From the NCBI RefSeq assembly GCF_016901015.1, contig NZ_JAFEUP010000002.1, positions 248,001 to 312,000 on the forward strand: a DNA stretch of 64,000 nucleotides, read 5' to 3'. The stretch comes from Zestomonas insulae. Lineage in GTDB: Bacteria > Pseudomonadota > Gammaproteobacteria > Pseudomonadales > Pseudomonadaceae. Below the pieces are notes generated by a model. It made no database searches and was not told where the DNA came from. It saw only the letters and a program-made list of their open reading frames with translations. The stretch's first letter is position 1. Every line of letters begins with the position of its first letter. This document shows, piece after piece, positions 25,978-34,937 of this stretch. The position numbers and the translations under genes were made by a program.

Positions 25978-27027
25978 ATGAACTTCCTTGACGGTTCTCT
26001 CTTTCCTGAAAACCAGGACAAGCTCGTCATCACAGTGGCCCCCTATGGCCCCGAATGGTTCCCCTCCGACTATCCGGAAGACATTCCGGTGACCATGGAA
26101 GAACAGATTCAGAAGGCTGTTGACTGCTACGAAGCCGGCGCCTCCGTACTGCACCTGCACGTGCGTGAACTGGACGGCAAGGGCTCCAAGCGCCTGTCCA
26201 AGTTCAACGAACTGATTGCCGGCGTGCGCGAGGCAGTGCCGGACATGGTCATCCAGGTCGGCGGCTCGATCTCCTTCGCACCGCCGGAAGACGGCGCAGC
26301 CGCGAAGTGGCTGCATGACGACACCCGTCACATGCTCGCCGAACTGAATCCCAAGCCCGACCAGGTCACGGTGACCGTCAACACCACGCAGATGAACGTC
26401 GTCGAGCAGATGGATGTGCGCGACTACGCCGGCACGTCCATGGGCGGCGATACCTACGAAGCCTACCGCGAGATGATCGTGCCTTCCGGCCCGGGCTTCA
26501 TCGAGGAGCATGTGCGCCGCCTGAGCGCCGCCGGCATCCAGAGCGCCTTCCAGTTCTACAACATCAACAGCTACGAGTCGGTAGAGCGCCTGATCCGCCG
26601 CGGCGTCTACAAGGGGCCGCTGGTGTGCAACTGGGTGGCGATTGGCGGTGGGATGGACCAGCCGCACATCTACAGCATGGCCAACTTCCTGCGCGCCATC
26701 CCCGACGGCACCATGCTGACGGTGGAAAGCAGCATGCTCAACACCCTGCCGATCAACCTGATGGGCATGGCGATGGGTCTGCACGTGCGTTGCGGTATCG
26801 AGGACAACCTTTGGACCCAGGATCGTTCGCGCAAGATGACTTCCGTCGAACAGATCCAGCAGTTGGTGCGCATCGCCAAAGAAATCGGCCGTCCGGTCGC
26901 CAACGGCAAGGAAGCGCGCGAGATCCTCAAGATCGGCGTTTTCTACAACACGGTCGAAGAAACCCTGGCCGCCAACGGCTTCGCCCCGAATCCGAAGGGT
27001 GGTCACCAGGGCTTCCTGCGCAAGTGA
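25978..27027 (+). CDS. Beta-keto acid cleavage enzyme (BKACE, DUF849)
   Basis: BKACE family enzyme, 349 residues, TIM-barrel. The family condenses a beta-keto acid with acetyl-CoA, giving acetoacetate and a new acyl-CoA; the founder is Kce of lysine fermentation, and others act on dehydrocarnitine and related substrates. The zinc-binding His59-x-His61 is in ASVLHLHVREL, with catalytic region QVGGSISFAPPEDG following. The protein is longer than the usual 270-310 residues. Acetoacetate made here could be activated by the CoA-transferase at 32559-33886. The actual beta-keto acid is unknown. A separate ribosome-binding site (AAAGGA) precedes the ATG. Confidence 0.88.
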   Translation: MNFLDGSLFPENQDKLVITVAPYGPEWFPSDYPEDIPVTMEEQIQKAVDCYEAGASVLHLHVRELDGKGSKRLSKFNELIAGVREAVPDMVIQVGGSISFAPPEDGAAAKWLHDDTRHMLAELNPKPDQVTVTVNTTQMNVVEQMDVRDYAGTSMGGDTYEAYREMIVPSGPGFIEEHVRRLSAAGIQSAFQFYNINSYESVERLIRRGVYKGPLVCNWVAIGGGMDQPHIYSMANFLRAIPDGTMLTVESSMLNTLPINLMGMAMGLHVRCGIEDNLWTQDRSRKMTSVEQIQQLVRIAKEIGRPVANGKEAREILKIGVFYNTVEETLAANGFAPNPKGGHQGFLRK

Positions 27028-27134
27028 TTGACCCGCAGTTGACGGCAGCGTCGCAGAGACCCGGCAGGCCAACGGCATAACGCCGAACTGCAAGCCGGGC
27101 CAGAAAGGTGTGCCGCAGCGCGGTTGAGTCAGGC

Positions 27135-27163
27135 GTCAGCCCCCTGCCAGGCAGGGGGCTGAC
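27135..27163 (+). terminator. Hairpin downstream of the BKACE gene
   Basis: A 12-bp perfect stem, GTCAGCCCCCTG / CAGGGGGCTGAC, has a five-base loop. No T-tract follows, so it may act as a 3' end stabiliser or a factor-dependent terminator. Confidence 0.5.
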
Positions 27164-27168
27164 AACGA

Positions 27169-27288
27169 ACAGGCTGTGAAAAAGCTTCTGCCATGCCCGT
27201 GGCCACGCATGCGCCACGATGCAGGTCGCGGCAATCGCGGGCAAGCCCGCTCCCACAAGGGGCGGGGCGGAGCTTTTTCACAGGCTGG
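27169..27288. mobile_element. Candidate MITE with inverted ends and internal REP
   Basis: Left end ACAGGCTGTGAAAAAGCT (27169-27186) and right end AGCTTTTTCACAGGCTGG (27271-27288) are inverted repeats of 18 bp with two mismatches. Inside lies a classic Pseudomonas REP (GCGGGCAAGCCCGCTCCCACA region, 27237-27257). No coding capacity. A non-autonomous element is the simplest reading; a large stem-loop with no mobility is the alternative. Confidence 0.5.
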
Positions 27289-27342
27289 TTTGTCACCCCA
27301 TCAGCATTACAGCAGTGCGCTCGAAGAGAGCGAGGAGCCAAC

Positions 27343-28674
27343 ATGGCCTTTCACCACAGCCCCGCGGATGATGATATCGACACCTCGGTCGGTATTCCGC
27401 GCACCTACGCCTGGGTGGTCTTCGCCCTGACGTTCGGCCTCTTGCTCTCCGACTACATGTCGCGGCAGGTGCTCAACGCGGTGTTCCCGCTGCTGAAAAG
27501 CGAGTGGGCACTGTCCGACGGCCAGCTCGGCCTGCTCAGCGGCATCGTCGCGCTGATGGTCGGCCTGCTGACCTTCCCGCTGTCGCTGCTCGCCGACCGT
27601 TTCGGGCGGATCAAGAGCCTCGCCCTGATGGCCTTGCTGTGGAGCCTGGCCACCCTGGGCTGCGGCCTGGCGCAGGACTACCCGCAGATGTTCATCGCGC
27701 GCTTCATGGTCGGCGTCGGCGAGGCCGCCTACGGCAGCGTCGGCATCGCCGTGGTGCTCTCGGTATTCCCCAAACACCTGCGCGCCACCCTGGCCGCCGC
27801 GTTCATGGCCGGCGGCATGTTCGGCTCGGTGCTCGGCATGGCCATCGGCGGTGTGCTCGCCGCGCACCTAGGCTGGCGCTGGGCGTTCGCCGGCATGGCG
27901 CTGTTCGGCCTGCTGCTCGCCGTGCTCTATCCAATCATCGTCAAGGAGTCGCGCACCTCGCCGAAGCGCTTCGCCACCGCCGCCAGCAAGGTCGTCGACA
28001 GCGCCGCGCGGCCGCTGCGCACCCTGTATTCCAGCCGTTCGGTGATCGCCACCTATATCGGCAGCGGCCTGCAGCTGTTTGTTGGCGGCACGGTGATCGT
28101 CTGGATGCCCAGCTACCTGAACCGCTACTACGCGATGGGCACCGACAAGGCCGCCGGCATCGCCGCGCTGATCGTGCTGAGCAGCGGCGCCGGGATGATC
28201 CTCTGCGGCATGCTCAGTGACCGCCTGTGCCGGCAGAACGCCGAGCGCAAGGTCAGCCTGGCCATCGCCTACTGCCTGGGTAGCTGCCTGCTGCTGTCGG
28301 CGGCCTTCGCCCTGCCAGTCGGCCCGGCCCAGCTGGTGCTGATCGGCCTGGGCATGCTGATCGCCGCCGGCACCACCGGCCCGGCCGGCGCGATGGTCGC
28401 CAACCTGACCCACTACTCGGTACACGGCACCGCCTTCGCCACCCTGACCCTGGTCAACAACCTGCTCGGTCTGGCCCCTGGCCCGTTCATCACCGGCAAG
28501 GTCTCCGATGTGATCGGCTTGCAGGCGGCGTTCCAGCTGGTGCCGCTGATCAGCATCGGCGCGGCGCTGGTGTTCTTCTACGCCCGCCGCCACTACCTGC
28601 GCGACGTTGCGAAACTGCGCGGCGCGCCTAGCGAATTGAAGGTCGGCCCGCTGGCCTGTGAGGTGCAATCGTGA
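27343..28674 (+). CDS. MFS transporter
   Basis: Inner-membrane major facilitator of 443 residues with 12 predicted helices. The loop 2-3 motif is seen as LLADRFGRIKSLALM and its second-half copy as GMLSDRLCRQNAERK. The N-terminus (DDIDTSVGIPRTYAWVVF) is cytoplasmic. It resembles organic-anion:proton symporters of the aromatic-acid/metabolite group. ATG 27343 is chosen by the GAGGAG site; the longer frame upstream runs through the repeat element. Its stop codon overlaps the next gene by four bases. The context suggests uptake of the substrate of the catabolic island, but export is possible. Confidence 0.88.
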   Translation: MAFHHSPADDDIDTSVGIPRTYAWVVFALTFGLLLSDYMSRQVLNAVFPLLKSEWALSDGQLGLLSGIVALMVGLLTFPLSLLADRFGRIKSLALMALLWSLATLGCGLAQDYPQMFIARFMVGVGEAAYGSVGIAVVLSVFPKHLRATLAAAFMAGGMFGSVLGMAIGGVLAAHLGWRWAFAGMALFGLLLAVLYPIIVKESRTSPKRFATAASKVVDSAARPLRTLYSSRSVIATYIGSGLQLFVGGTVIVWMPSYLNRYYAMGTDKAAGIAALIVLSSGAGMILCGMLSDRLCRQNAERKVSLAIAYCLGSCLLLSAAFALPVGPAQLVLIGLGMLIAAGTTGPAGAMVANLTHYSVHGTAFATLTLVNNLLGLAPGPFITGKVSDVIGLQAAFQLVPLISIGAALVFFYARRHYLRDVAKLRGAPSELKVGPLACEVQS

Positions 28675-29333
28675 ACCGTACGCTGCGTATCGAAGTGGCC
28701 TTCGATTTCATCTGCCCCTGGTGCCTGATCGGCAAGCGCCAGCTGGACCGCGCGCTGGCGCAGCTGCGCAGCAGCCACCCGCAGGTGCAGGTTGAGCTGG
28801 TCTGGCAGGGCGTGCAGCTGCTGCCGAATATCCCGACGCAGGGCGAACCCTTTGCCGCGTTCTACCTCAAGCGTCTGGGCAGCCCGGAGGCGGTGCGTCT
28901 GCGCCAGGCCCAGGTGCAGCAAGCGGCGGCGGCAGCCGGGTTGGAGATCAACCTGGTCGGCATCGAGCGCATGCCGAACACCGCCGACGCCCACCGCCTG
29001 CTGCAGCTCGCCAGCGCCGTGGCCACGCCGGCGCAGTGCGAGGCGCTGCTGGAGCGCCTGTTCGCCGCCTATTTCCAGCGTGGCGAAGACCTCGGCGACC
29101 GCGCGACGCTGCTGGCCATCGCCGTGTCCTGCGGCTTGGCCCCGTCGATCGTGGTCGATTGCCTGCGTGGCGATGCGCTGCCGTTCTTCGGCGCGGTCAG
29201 CGGGGCCAGCGGCGTGCCGTACTTCGTCATCGACCGACGCTTCGCGGTGTCCGGCGCGCAGCCGGCCGACGTGTTGCTCGCCACCCTGCGCGAGGCGCTG
29301 GCGTTCGGCGTCGCCCAGGGGCAGCCGGCATGA
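28671..29333 (+). CDS. DsbA family (FrnE-like) oxidoreductase
   Basis: A 220-residue thioredoxin-fold DsbA/FrnE/2-hydroxychromene-2-carboxylate isomerase-type protein. It has no signal peptide, so it acts in the cytoplasm. The active site is Cys15-Pro-Trp-Cys18 (FDFICPWCLIGKRQLDRAL). The C-terminal segment GVPYFVIDRRFAVSGAQPADVLL is the typical cis-Pro and substrate loop. The start is GTG, overlapping the MFS stop by four bases (GTGA), and the stop overlaps the Rieske start (ATGA): translational coupling. It could be a thiol oxidoreductase or a glutathione-dependent isomerase. Confidence 0.87.
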   Translation: MNRTLRIEVAFDFICPWCLIGKRQLDRALAQLRSSHPQVQVELVWQGVQLLPNIPTQGEPFAAFYLKRLGSPEAVRLRQAQVQQAAAAAGLEINLVGIERMPNTADAHRLLQLASAVATPAQCEALLERLFAAYFQRGEDLGDRATLLAIAVSCGLAPSIVVDCLRGDALPFFGAVSGASGVPYFVIDRRFAVSGAQPADVLLATLREALAFGVAQGQPA

Positions 29334-29656
29334 GCGGACGCATTGCCGTGCCGGCCGAGAAAGTGCCGGCCGTGGGGCAGCGCGCGCTGTTCGAGTTCGA
29401 TGACAAGAGCCTGGCGCTGTTCAACGTCGGCGGCCAGCTGCATGCCATCAACGACAGCTGTCCGCACCAGGGCGCCTCGCTGTGCGGCGGGCGCCTCGAG
29501 GGCCAGGTGATCCAGTGCGCCGCGCATGGCCTGCGCTTCAACCTGGCGACCGGCTACCTGCTCAACTCGACCCAACTCAAGGTCGCCCGTTATCCGGTCG
29601 AAGTGGTCGACGGCCAGACGTTCATTGTCATTGCTTCCGAGGAATCCCCGTCATGA
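29330..29656 (+). CDS. Rieske [2Fe-2S] ferredoxin-type protein
   Basis: A small cytoplasmic Rieske protein, 108 residues. The cluster ligands are complete: Cys44-x-His46 (CPHQGASL) and Cys63-x2-His66 (CAAHGLRF). It resembles the ferredoxin subunit of nitrite reductase/ring-hydroxylating dioxygenase systems. It would carry electrons, but no Rieske oxygenase large subunit or reductase is nearby; the non-haem dioxygenase at 25048 does not normally need one. It overlaps both neighbours by four bases (ATGA at each end), so it is made with DsbA-like and YeiH proteins. Confidence 0.9.
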   Translation: MSGRIAVPAEKVPAVGQRALFEFDDKSLALFNVGGQLHAINDSCPHQGASLCGGRLEGQVIQCAAHGLRFNLATGYLLNSTQLKVARYPVEVVDGQTFIVIASEESPS

Positions 29657-30663
29657 GCAGCATCGCTCTTGTCAGCATTCAAAGCCGCGCGCGCGAATTG
29701 GCGCCGGGCATCGCCGTCAGCCTGATCGTCGCCGCGGCCGCGACCTTCCTCTCCGAGCACTACGGCGCACCGGTGATGCTGTTCGCCCTGCTGCTCGGCA
29801 TGGCGCTGAACTTCCTTTCAGGCGAAGGCCAGTGCAAGGCCGGCATCGAATTCACCGCGCGCAGCGTGCTGCGCATCGGCGTGGCGCTGCTGGGCATGCG
29901 CATCACCCTCGAGCAGATCGCCGGCCTCGGCTGGAAGCCGGTGGCGCTGGTGGTCACGCTGGTGGTGGTGACCATCCTGGTTTCGGTGGTGGCGGCCAAG
30001 GCGCTGGGCTTCCAGCGCCTGTTCGGCATGCTCACCGGCGGCGCGACCGCCATCTGCGGCGCTTCGGCGGCCCTGGCGCTGGCCGCCTCGCTGCCCAACC
30101 ACCCGCAGAAGGAACGCGCCACGCTGTTCACCGTGATCGGCGTGTCGGCGCTGTCCACCGTGGCGATGATCGTCTACCCGATGATCGCCAACTGGTTCGC
30201 CCTATCACCGCAGGAGGCCGGGGTGTTCCTCGGCGCTACCATCCACGACGTGGCCCAGGTGGTCGGTGCCGGCTACAGCATGTCCACCGAGACCGGTGAC
30301 ACCGCCACCGTGGTCAAGCTGATGCGCGTGGCGATGCTGCTGCCGGTGATCCTCGCCGCGGCGACCATTACACGCCTGCAGGGCGCCGACACCACCGGCA
30401 AGCGTCCGCCGTTGCTGCCGATGTTCGCCGTCGGCTTCCTGGCCCTGGCCTGCCTGAACAGCACCGGCTGGGTGCCGGCGGTGGTGCAGGGCGGGGTCAA
30501 CGAGCTGTCGCGCTGGTGCCTGGTGGTGGCGATCAGTGCCCTGGGCATGAAGACCCAGATCAAGGAACTGGCCGCGGTGGGCATCAAGCCGATCCTGCTG
30601 ATGGTCGGTGAAACCGTATTCCTCGTCGCCCTGGTGCTGCTGTTGCTGCACTGGGGCTTCTGA
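29653..30663 (+). CDS. YeiH/UPF0324 family putative sulfate exporter
   Basis: Polytopic inner-membrane protein, 336 residues, about ten helices. Signature segments are GMALNFLSGEGQCKAGIEF, LTGGATAICGASAALA and GATIHDVAQVVGAGYSMS. The family is annotated as putative sulfate exporter; a role in removing sulfate/sulfite during organosulfonate breakdown has been proposed for relatives (from memory). With a TauD-type dioxygenase in the same cluster, a sulfonate-derived sulfite/sulfate efflux role is possible but unproven. ATG overlaps the Rieske stop by four bases. Confidence 0.88.
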   Translation: MSSIALVSIQSRARELAPGIAVSLIVAAAATFLSEHYGAPVMLFALLLGMALNFLSGEGQCKAGIEFTARSVLRIGVALLGMRITLEQIAGLGWKPVALVVTLVVVTILVSVVAAKALGFQRLFGMLTGGATAICGASAALALAASLPNHPQKERATLFTVIGVSALSTVAMIVYPMIANWFALSPQEAGVFLGATIHDVAQVVGAGYSMSTETGDTATVVKLMRVAMLLPVILAAATITRLQGADTTGKRPPLLPMFAVGFLALACLNSTGWVPAVVQGGVNELSRWCLVVAISALGMKTQIKELAAVGIKPILLMVGETVFLVALVLLLLHWGF

Positions 30664-30734
30664 TCCGCTTCGTTGAACCGGCGTGAGCGGCCTGTCGCCG
30701 CTTCGCATGCACTGCTGCAAGCAAGAGAGTTGTT

Positions 30735-32528
30735 ATGAGTAAAGCGTCCCCCACCACTCCTTCGGCCAGCGCCGGCAAGCCCCGTGCGAAGGCGCGCAGC
30801 ACTCGGCGTAAACCCGCCGAGGCGGCACCGGTGGACAACGTCCAGGAGCACGAACTGGCCGCCGGCGCGCTGAACCATACGCTGGCCGCCACGCCGTTGA
30901 TGGGCGTGCGCCCGAGCGATCTGCTCAGCGCTGCCGGTTCGCTGTTCAAGGCCGTGGGCCGCACGCCGTTCAAGGCCGGTCGGCACGTCGGCAGCTACCT
31001 CAACGAGTTGCGGCAGATCGCCGTGGGCACCTCGAGCATGGCGCCGCACGCCAAGGACAAGCGCTTCGCCGACCCGGCGTGGCAGTCCAACGTGTTCCTT
31101 CGCGCGCTGATGCAGAGCTACCTGGCCGGCAATCAGGAGCTCAACCGCTTTATCGCCGAGGCCAACCTCGACCCGCTGGACAAGGGCCGCGCGCAGTTCA
31201 TCGCCGCGCTGCTGTGCGATGCGCTGGCGCCGAGCAACCTGCTGCTGACCAACCCGGTGGCGCTGCGCAAGCTGGTCGATACCGGCGGCCTGAACCTGGT
31301 GCGCGGCGTACGCCAGTTCTCCCACGACCTGCTGCACAACCGCGGGCTGCCGGCACAGGTCGACAGCGCGCCGTTCAAGGTCGGCGAGAACGTCGCCAAC
31401 GCCAAGGGCGAAGTGGTGTTCCGCAACGCGATGTTCGAGCTGCTGCAGTTCGCTCCGACCACGCCCAACGTGCATGCACGGCCGCTGGTGATGTCGCCGC
31501 CGCAGATCAACAAGTACTACGCCATCGACCTGTCGCCGGACAAGAGCCTGATCCAGTGGACCCAGGATAGCGGCGTGCAGATGTTCGTCATCAGCTGGCG
31601 CAACCCGACTGCCAAGCACCGCGACTGGGGGCTGTCCGACTACGTGCTGTGCCTCGATCAGGCAGTCGAGGTGGCGCGGCAGATCACCGGCAGCGCCGAC
31701 GTGAACATGTGGGGCTCCTGCTCGGGCGGCATCACCCTGGCCGCCTACCTGGGCTGGCTGGCGGCGCGCGGCGAGGGCGCCAAGGTGGCCAATACCAGCT
31801 GGGCGGTGTGCGTCCTCGACATGCCGGCGGCGCTCGACGACACCACCCTCGGATTGTTCGCCACCCCGGCCGCGCTGCGGGCGGCCAAGGCCAGCTCGCG
31901 GCGCAAGGGTGTGCTCAGCGGCCAGGAGCTGGCGCGCATGTTCGCCTGGATGCGCCCCAATGACCTGATCTGGAATTACTGGGTCAACAACTACCTGCTC
32001 GGCAACAAGCCGCCGGCGTTCGACATCCTCGCCTGGAACAACGACACCACGCGGCTGCCGGCCCAGCTGCACGCCGACTACCTCGATCTGATGCGCCTGA
32101 ATCCCTACAGCAATCCGGGGGTGATGCGCATCGCCGGCGAGACCATCGACATGAGTCAGGTCAAGGTCGGCGCCTATGTGGTCGGCGGCACCACCGACCA
32201 CATCACGCCCTGGCAGGGCTGCTACGGCACCGCCCGGCTGTTCGGCGAGGACAGCACCTACGTGCTTTCCAACGCCGGTCACCTGCAGAGCCTGGTCAAC
32301 CCGCCGGGCAATCCCAAGTCGTATTTCTACGCGGCCCCGGCCAGTGCCAGCGACCCCGAAGCCTGGCTGGAGGGCGCCGGCGAGCGCCACAGCGGCAGCT
32401 GGTGGCCGCACTGGCGCGCGTGGATTCAGGAGCGTTCGGGCGCCACTCAGGCGGCGCCCAAGCAGCTCGGTTCGCCGCAATACCCGCCGCTGTGCGCCGC
32501 CCCCGGCACCTACGTGCTGCAGCGCTGA
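30735..32528 (+). CDS. phaC: Class II-type poly(3-hydroxyalkanoate) synthase
   Basis: Polyhydroxyalkanoate polymerase, 597 residues, alpha/beta-hydrolase fold, that polymerises (R)-3-hydroxyacyl-CoA on granules. The lipase-like box GSCSGG carries the nucleophile Cys329; Asp488 (GGTTDHITPW) and His516 (SNAGHLQSL) complete the triad. It resembles Pseudomonas medium-chain synthases (about 560 residues) but has about 35 extra N-terminal residues rich in Lys, Arg, Ala and Pro. It is not in a phaC1-phaZ-phaC2-phaD cluster; it sits between YeiH and a CoA-transferase, so it is probably an additional synthase. All catalytic residues are present. Confidence 0.9.
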   Translation: MSKASPTTPSASAGKPRAKARSTRRKPAEAAPVDNVQEHELAAGALNHTLAATPLMGVRPSDLLSAAGSLFKAVGRTPFKAGRHVGSYLNELRQIAVGTSSMAPHAKDKRFADPAWQSNVFLRALMQSYLAGNQELNRFIAEANLDPLDKGRAQFIAALLCDALAPSNLLLTNPVALRKLVDTGGLNLVRGVRQFSHDLLHNRGLPAQVDSAPFKVGENVANAKGEVVFRNAMFELLQFAPTTPNVHARPLVMSPPQINKYYAIDLSPDKSLIQWTQDSGVQMFVISWRNPTAKHRDWGLSDYVLCLDQAVEVARQITGSADVNMWGSCSGGITLAAYLGWLAARGEGAKVANTSWAVCVLDMPAALDDTTLGLFATPAALRAAKASSRRKGVLSGQELARMFAWMRPNDLIWNYWVNNYLLGNKPPAFDILAWNNDTTRLPAQLHADYLDLMRLNPYSNPGVMRIAGETIDMSQVKVGAYVVGGTTDHITPWQGCYGTARLFGEDSTYVLSNAGHLQSLVNPPGNPKSYFYAAPASASDPEAWLEGAGERHSGSWWPHWRAWIQERSGATQAAPKQLGSPQYPPLCAAPGTYVLQR

Positions 32529-32558
32529 TCCCGGCCCCCATCCAAGCAGAGGACTGTC

Positions 32559-33254
32559 ATGAACAAGATCTACCCCGATGCCCATGCCGCGCTGGCGGGC
32601 ATCGTCGAGGACGGCATCACCATCGCCTCCGGCGGCTTCGGCCTGTGCGGCATCCCCGAGCGCCTCATTGAAGCGCTGCGGGAAACCGGCAAGAGCGGTT
32701 TCACGGTGATCAGCAACAACTGCGGCGTGGATGACTTCGGCCTCGGCCCGCTGCTCTACAGCCGGCAGATCAAGAAGATGATTTCTTCCTACGTCGGCGG
32801 CAACAAGGAATTCGAGCGCCAGTACCTGGCCGGCGAGCTGGAACTGGAGTTCACCCCGCAGGGCACCCTGGCCGAGAAGCTGCGTGCCGGCGGTGCCGGC
32901 ATCCCGGCGTTCTACACCCGTACCGGCTACGGCACGCTGATCGCCGAAGGCAAGGAAACCCGCCAGTTCGACGGCCACTGGTACGTCATGGAACGCGCGC
33001 TGAACGCCGACCTGGCGCTGATCAAGGGCGCGGTGGCGGACAAGGCCGGCAACCTGATGTTCAACAAGACCGCGCGCAACTTCAATCCGCTGGCGGCCAA
33101 GGCCGGCCGGGTGTGCGTCGCCGAGGTCGAGGAGATCGTCGAGATCGGCGATTTGGCGCCGGACGACATCCACCTGCCGGGCATCTACGTCCAGCGCCTG
33201 GTGCTCAACCCGAGCCCGGAAAAACGTATCGAAGTCCGCACGGTGAGGAACTGA
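32559..33254 (+). CDS. 3-oxoacid CoA-transferase subunit A
   Basis: Alpha subunit (231 residues) of a family I CoA-transferase (succinyl-CoA:3-ketoacid type). The oxyanion/CoA loop is [13 protein letters not shown] (about 26-38) and the subunit contact [27 protein letters not shown] is strongly conserved. It pairs with the next gene, two bases downstream, and would move CoA from succinyl-CoA to acetoacetate or another beta-keto acid. It resembles P. aeruginosa DhcA (dehydrocarnitine CoA-transferase) as well as Sco/Ato subunits; no symbol is given because these cannot be separated by eye. Confidence 0.92.
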   Translation: MNKIYPDAHAALAGIVEDGITIASGGFGLCGIPERLIEALRETGKSGFTVISNNCGVDDFGLGPLLYSRQIKKMISSYVGGNKEFERQYLAGELELEFTPQGTLAEKLRAGGAGIPAFYTRTGYGTLIAEGKETRQFDGHWYVMERALNADLALIKGAVADKAGNLMFNKTARNFNPLAAKAGRVCVAEVEEIVEIGDLAPDDIHLPGIYVQRLVLNPSPEKRIEVRTVRN

Positions 33255-33256
33255 TC

Positions 33257-33886
<630 letters not shown>

Positions 33887-33955
33887 GCGTCACACGCCCG
33901 TGACTCCATGCGGTGCGTTGACACTTTTCCGGGGTGTGATGCCCCCGGATTTTTA

Positions 33956-33987
33956 CGGCGGCTGTTTCGGCAGCCGACCGTTTTTTT
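33956..33987 (+). terminator. Intrinsic terminator after the CoA-transferase operon
   Basis: CGGCGGCTG / CAGCCGACCG form a stem with a TTTCGG loop and one bulge, followed by seven T residues. A weaker CCGGGG/CCCCGG hairpin precedes it at about 33929-33948. Confidence 0.75.
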
Positions 33988-34115
33988 ATTCCGGCTGGCG
34001 GACTGCCTTGCGCAGCGTCGCCGCCACGCGTTTCACCACTGCGGGAGTAAACCGAAGCAACCGAGTCGATTCGTCATAGCACCCGCCATAACAACAAAAA
34101 GCGAGGATAGGGAAG

Positions 34116-34889
34116 ATGCGAACGAAATTGCTGCTGTGTCTGCTGAGTCTGTTGAGCACGCTGGCCTGGGGGGATGGGCGCAGTGTCCAGCAGTTGAGTG
34201 AACTGGACAGCCGCAGCCAGCTGCTGTGTGCCAGTGCCTTGCTGTACTTCACGCCGCTGGAGCGCGACCCCGATCCGCGCGCGCTGACGGCGGTCTTCTA
34301 CCACCTGCAGAGCCTCGACACGACCATCGTCCAGCTCGGTCAGCCGGCCGAACTGGAACAGCCGCTGCGGGTCATGCAGCAGCTGTTCCGCGAACTCGAC
34401 GGCTTGCCGCGCAGCCAGCGCCAGCGCTATCCGCAGCTGCTCCAGCAACTGCTCGCCGAGCAACAGAAGTTGCGCGAGGCGGCAGCCAAGCTGCAGGCCC
34501 CGCTGACCCTGGCCGAGGTCCAGGCGCGCCTGCCGCTCAACGCGCAGAGCAGCGATCTGGCCAGCCTGCTGCTGGATTACCAGTTGCGCCATTACCCGTT
34601 GCCGGAGCAGACCCGCACGCCGCTGGCGACCGACGCCCTGCAGGCACTCGACCGGCGCATCGAGCAGCGCTTCGACACGCTGATGACGCGCTACCCCGCG
34701 CACCTCGCCGAGCTGCGCAAGATCCAGAGCAGCTACCACTTCGTGCGCGCCGAGTTGCAGCAGAGCACCAGCCAGACCCATGGCGGCGCCGAGTTCTATC
34801 TGGGCCGGGCGGTCACCGATCTCGAGGAGCTGGCCTTGACCGTGGCGGGCGAGGCGAACGTGCCGAGCACCGCCAGCAACGCCAACTGA
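34116..34889 (+). CDS. Secreted hypothetical protein, helical
   Basis: A 257-residue protein of unknown function. The N-terminus is a signal peptide (MRTKLLLCLLSLLSTLAWG), so it should be periplasmic. The rest is rich in Leu, Gln, Arg and Glu with a long helical stretch (LLQQLLAEQQKLREAAAKLQ) and one cysteine in the mature part (LLCASALLYF). No known domain is recognised. It lies alone between the CoA-transferase terminator and the convergent AraC gene. It may be an envelope protein with a coiled-coil core. Confidence 0.75.
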   Translation: MRTKLLLCLLSLLSTLAWGDGRSVQQLSELDSRSQLLCASALLYFTPLERDPDPRALTAVFYHLQSLDTTIVQLGQPAELEQPLRVMQQLFRELDGLPRSQRQRYPQLLQQLLAEQQKLREAAAKLQAPLTLAEVQARLPLNAQSSDLASLLLDYQLRHYPLPEQTRTPLATDALQALDRRIEQRFDTLMTRYPAHLAELRKIQSSYHFVRAELQQSTSQTHGGAEFYLGRAVTDLEELALTVAGEANVPSTASNAN

Positions 34890-34937
34890 GCTGGCGCTTG
34901 GCGATCGCTGCCTGGGCGGGCAGCGGTCGCGCCCGGT

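Larger units (their letters stand above)
27028..27342. other. 315-bp intergenic region with hairpin and MITE-like element
   Basis: No gene is present. The region holds a strong hairpin (27135-27163) that may end the BKACE transcript and a roughly 120-bp element with inverted ends (27169-27288) containing a REP. The last 50 bases lead to the MFS start (GAGGAG ribosome-binding site). Confidence 0.65.

Noticed and set aside
30273..33173. A 966-codon minus-strand frame over the PHA synthase and CoA-transferase genes
   Set aside because: Antisense to three clearly functional genes; composition is typical of shadow frames.
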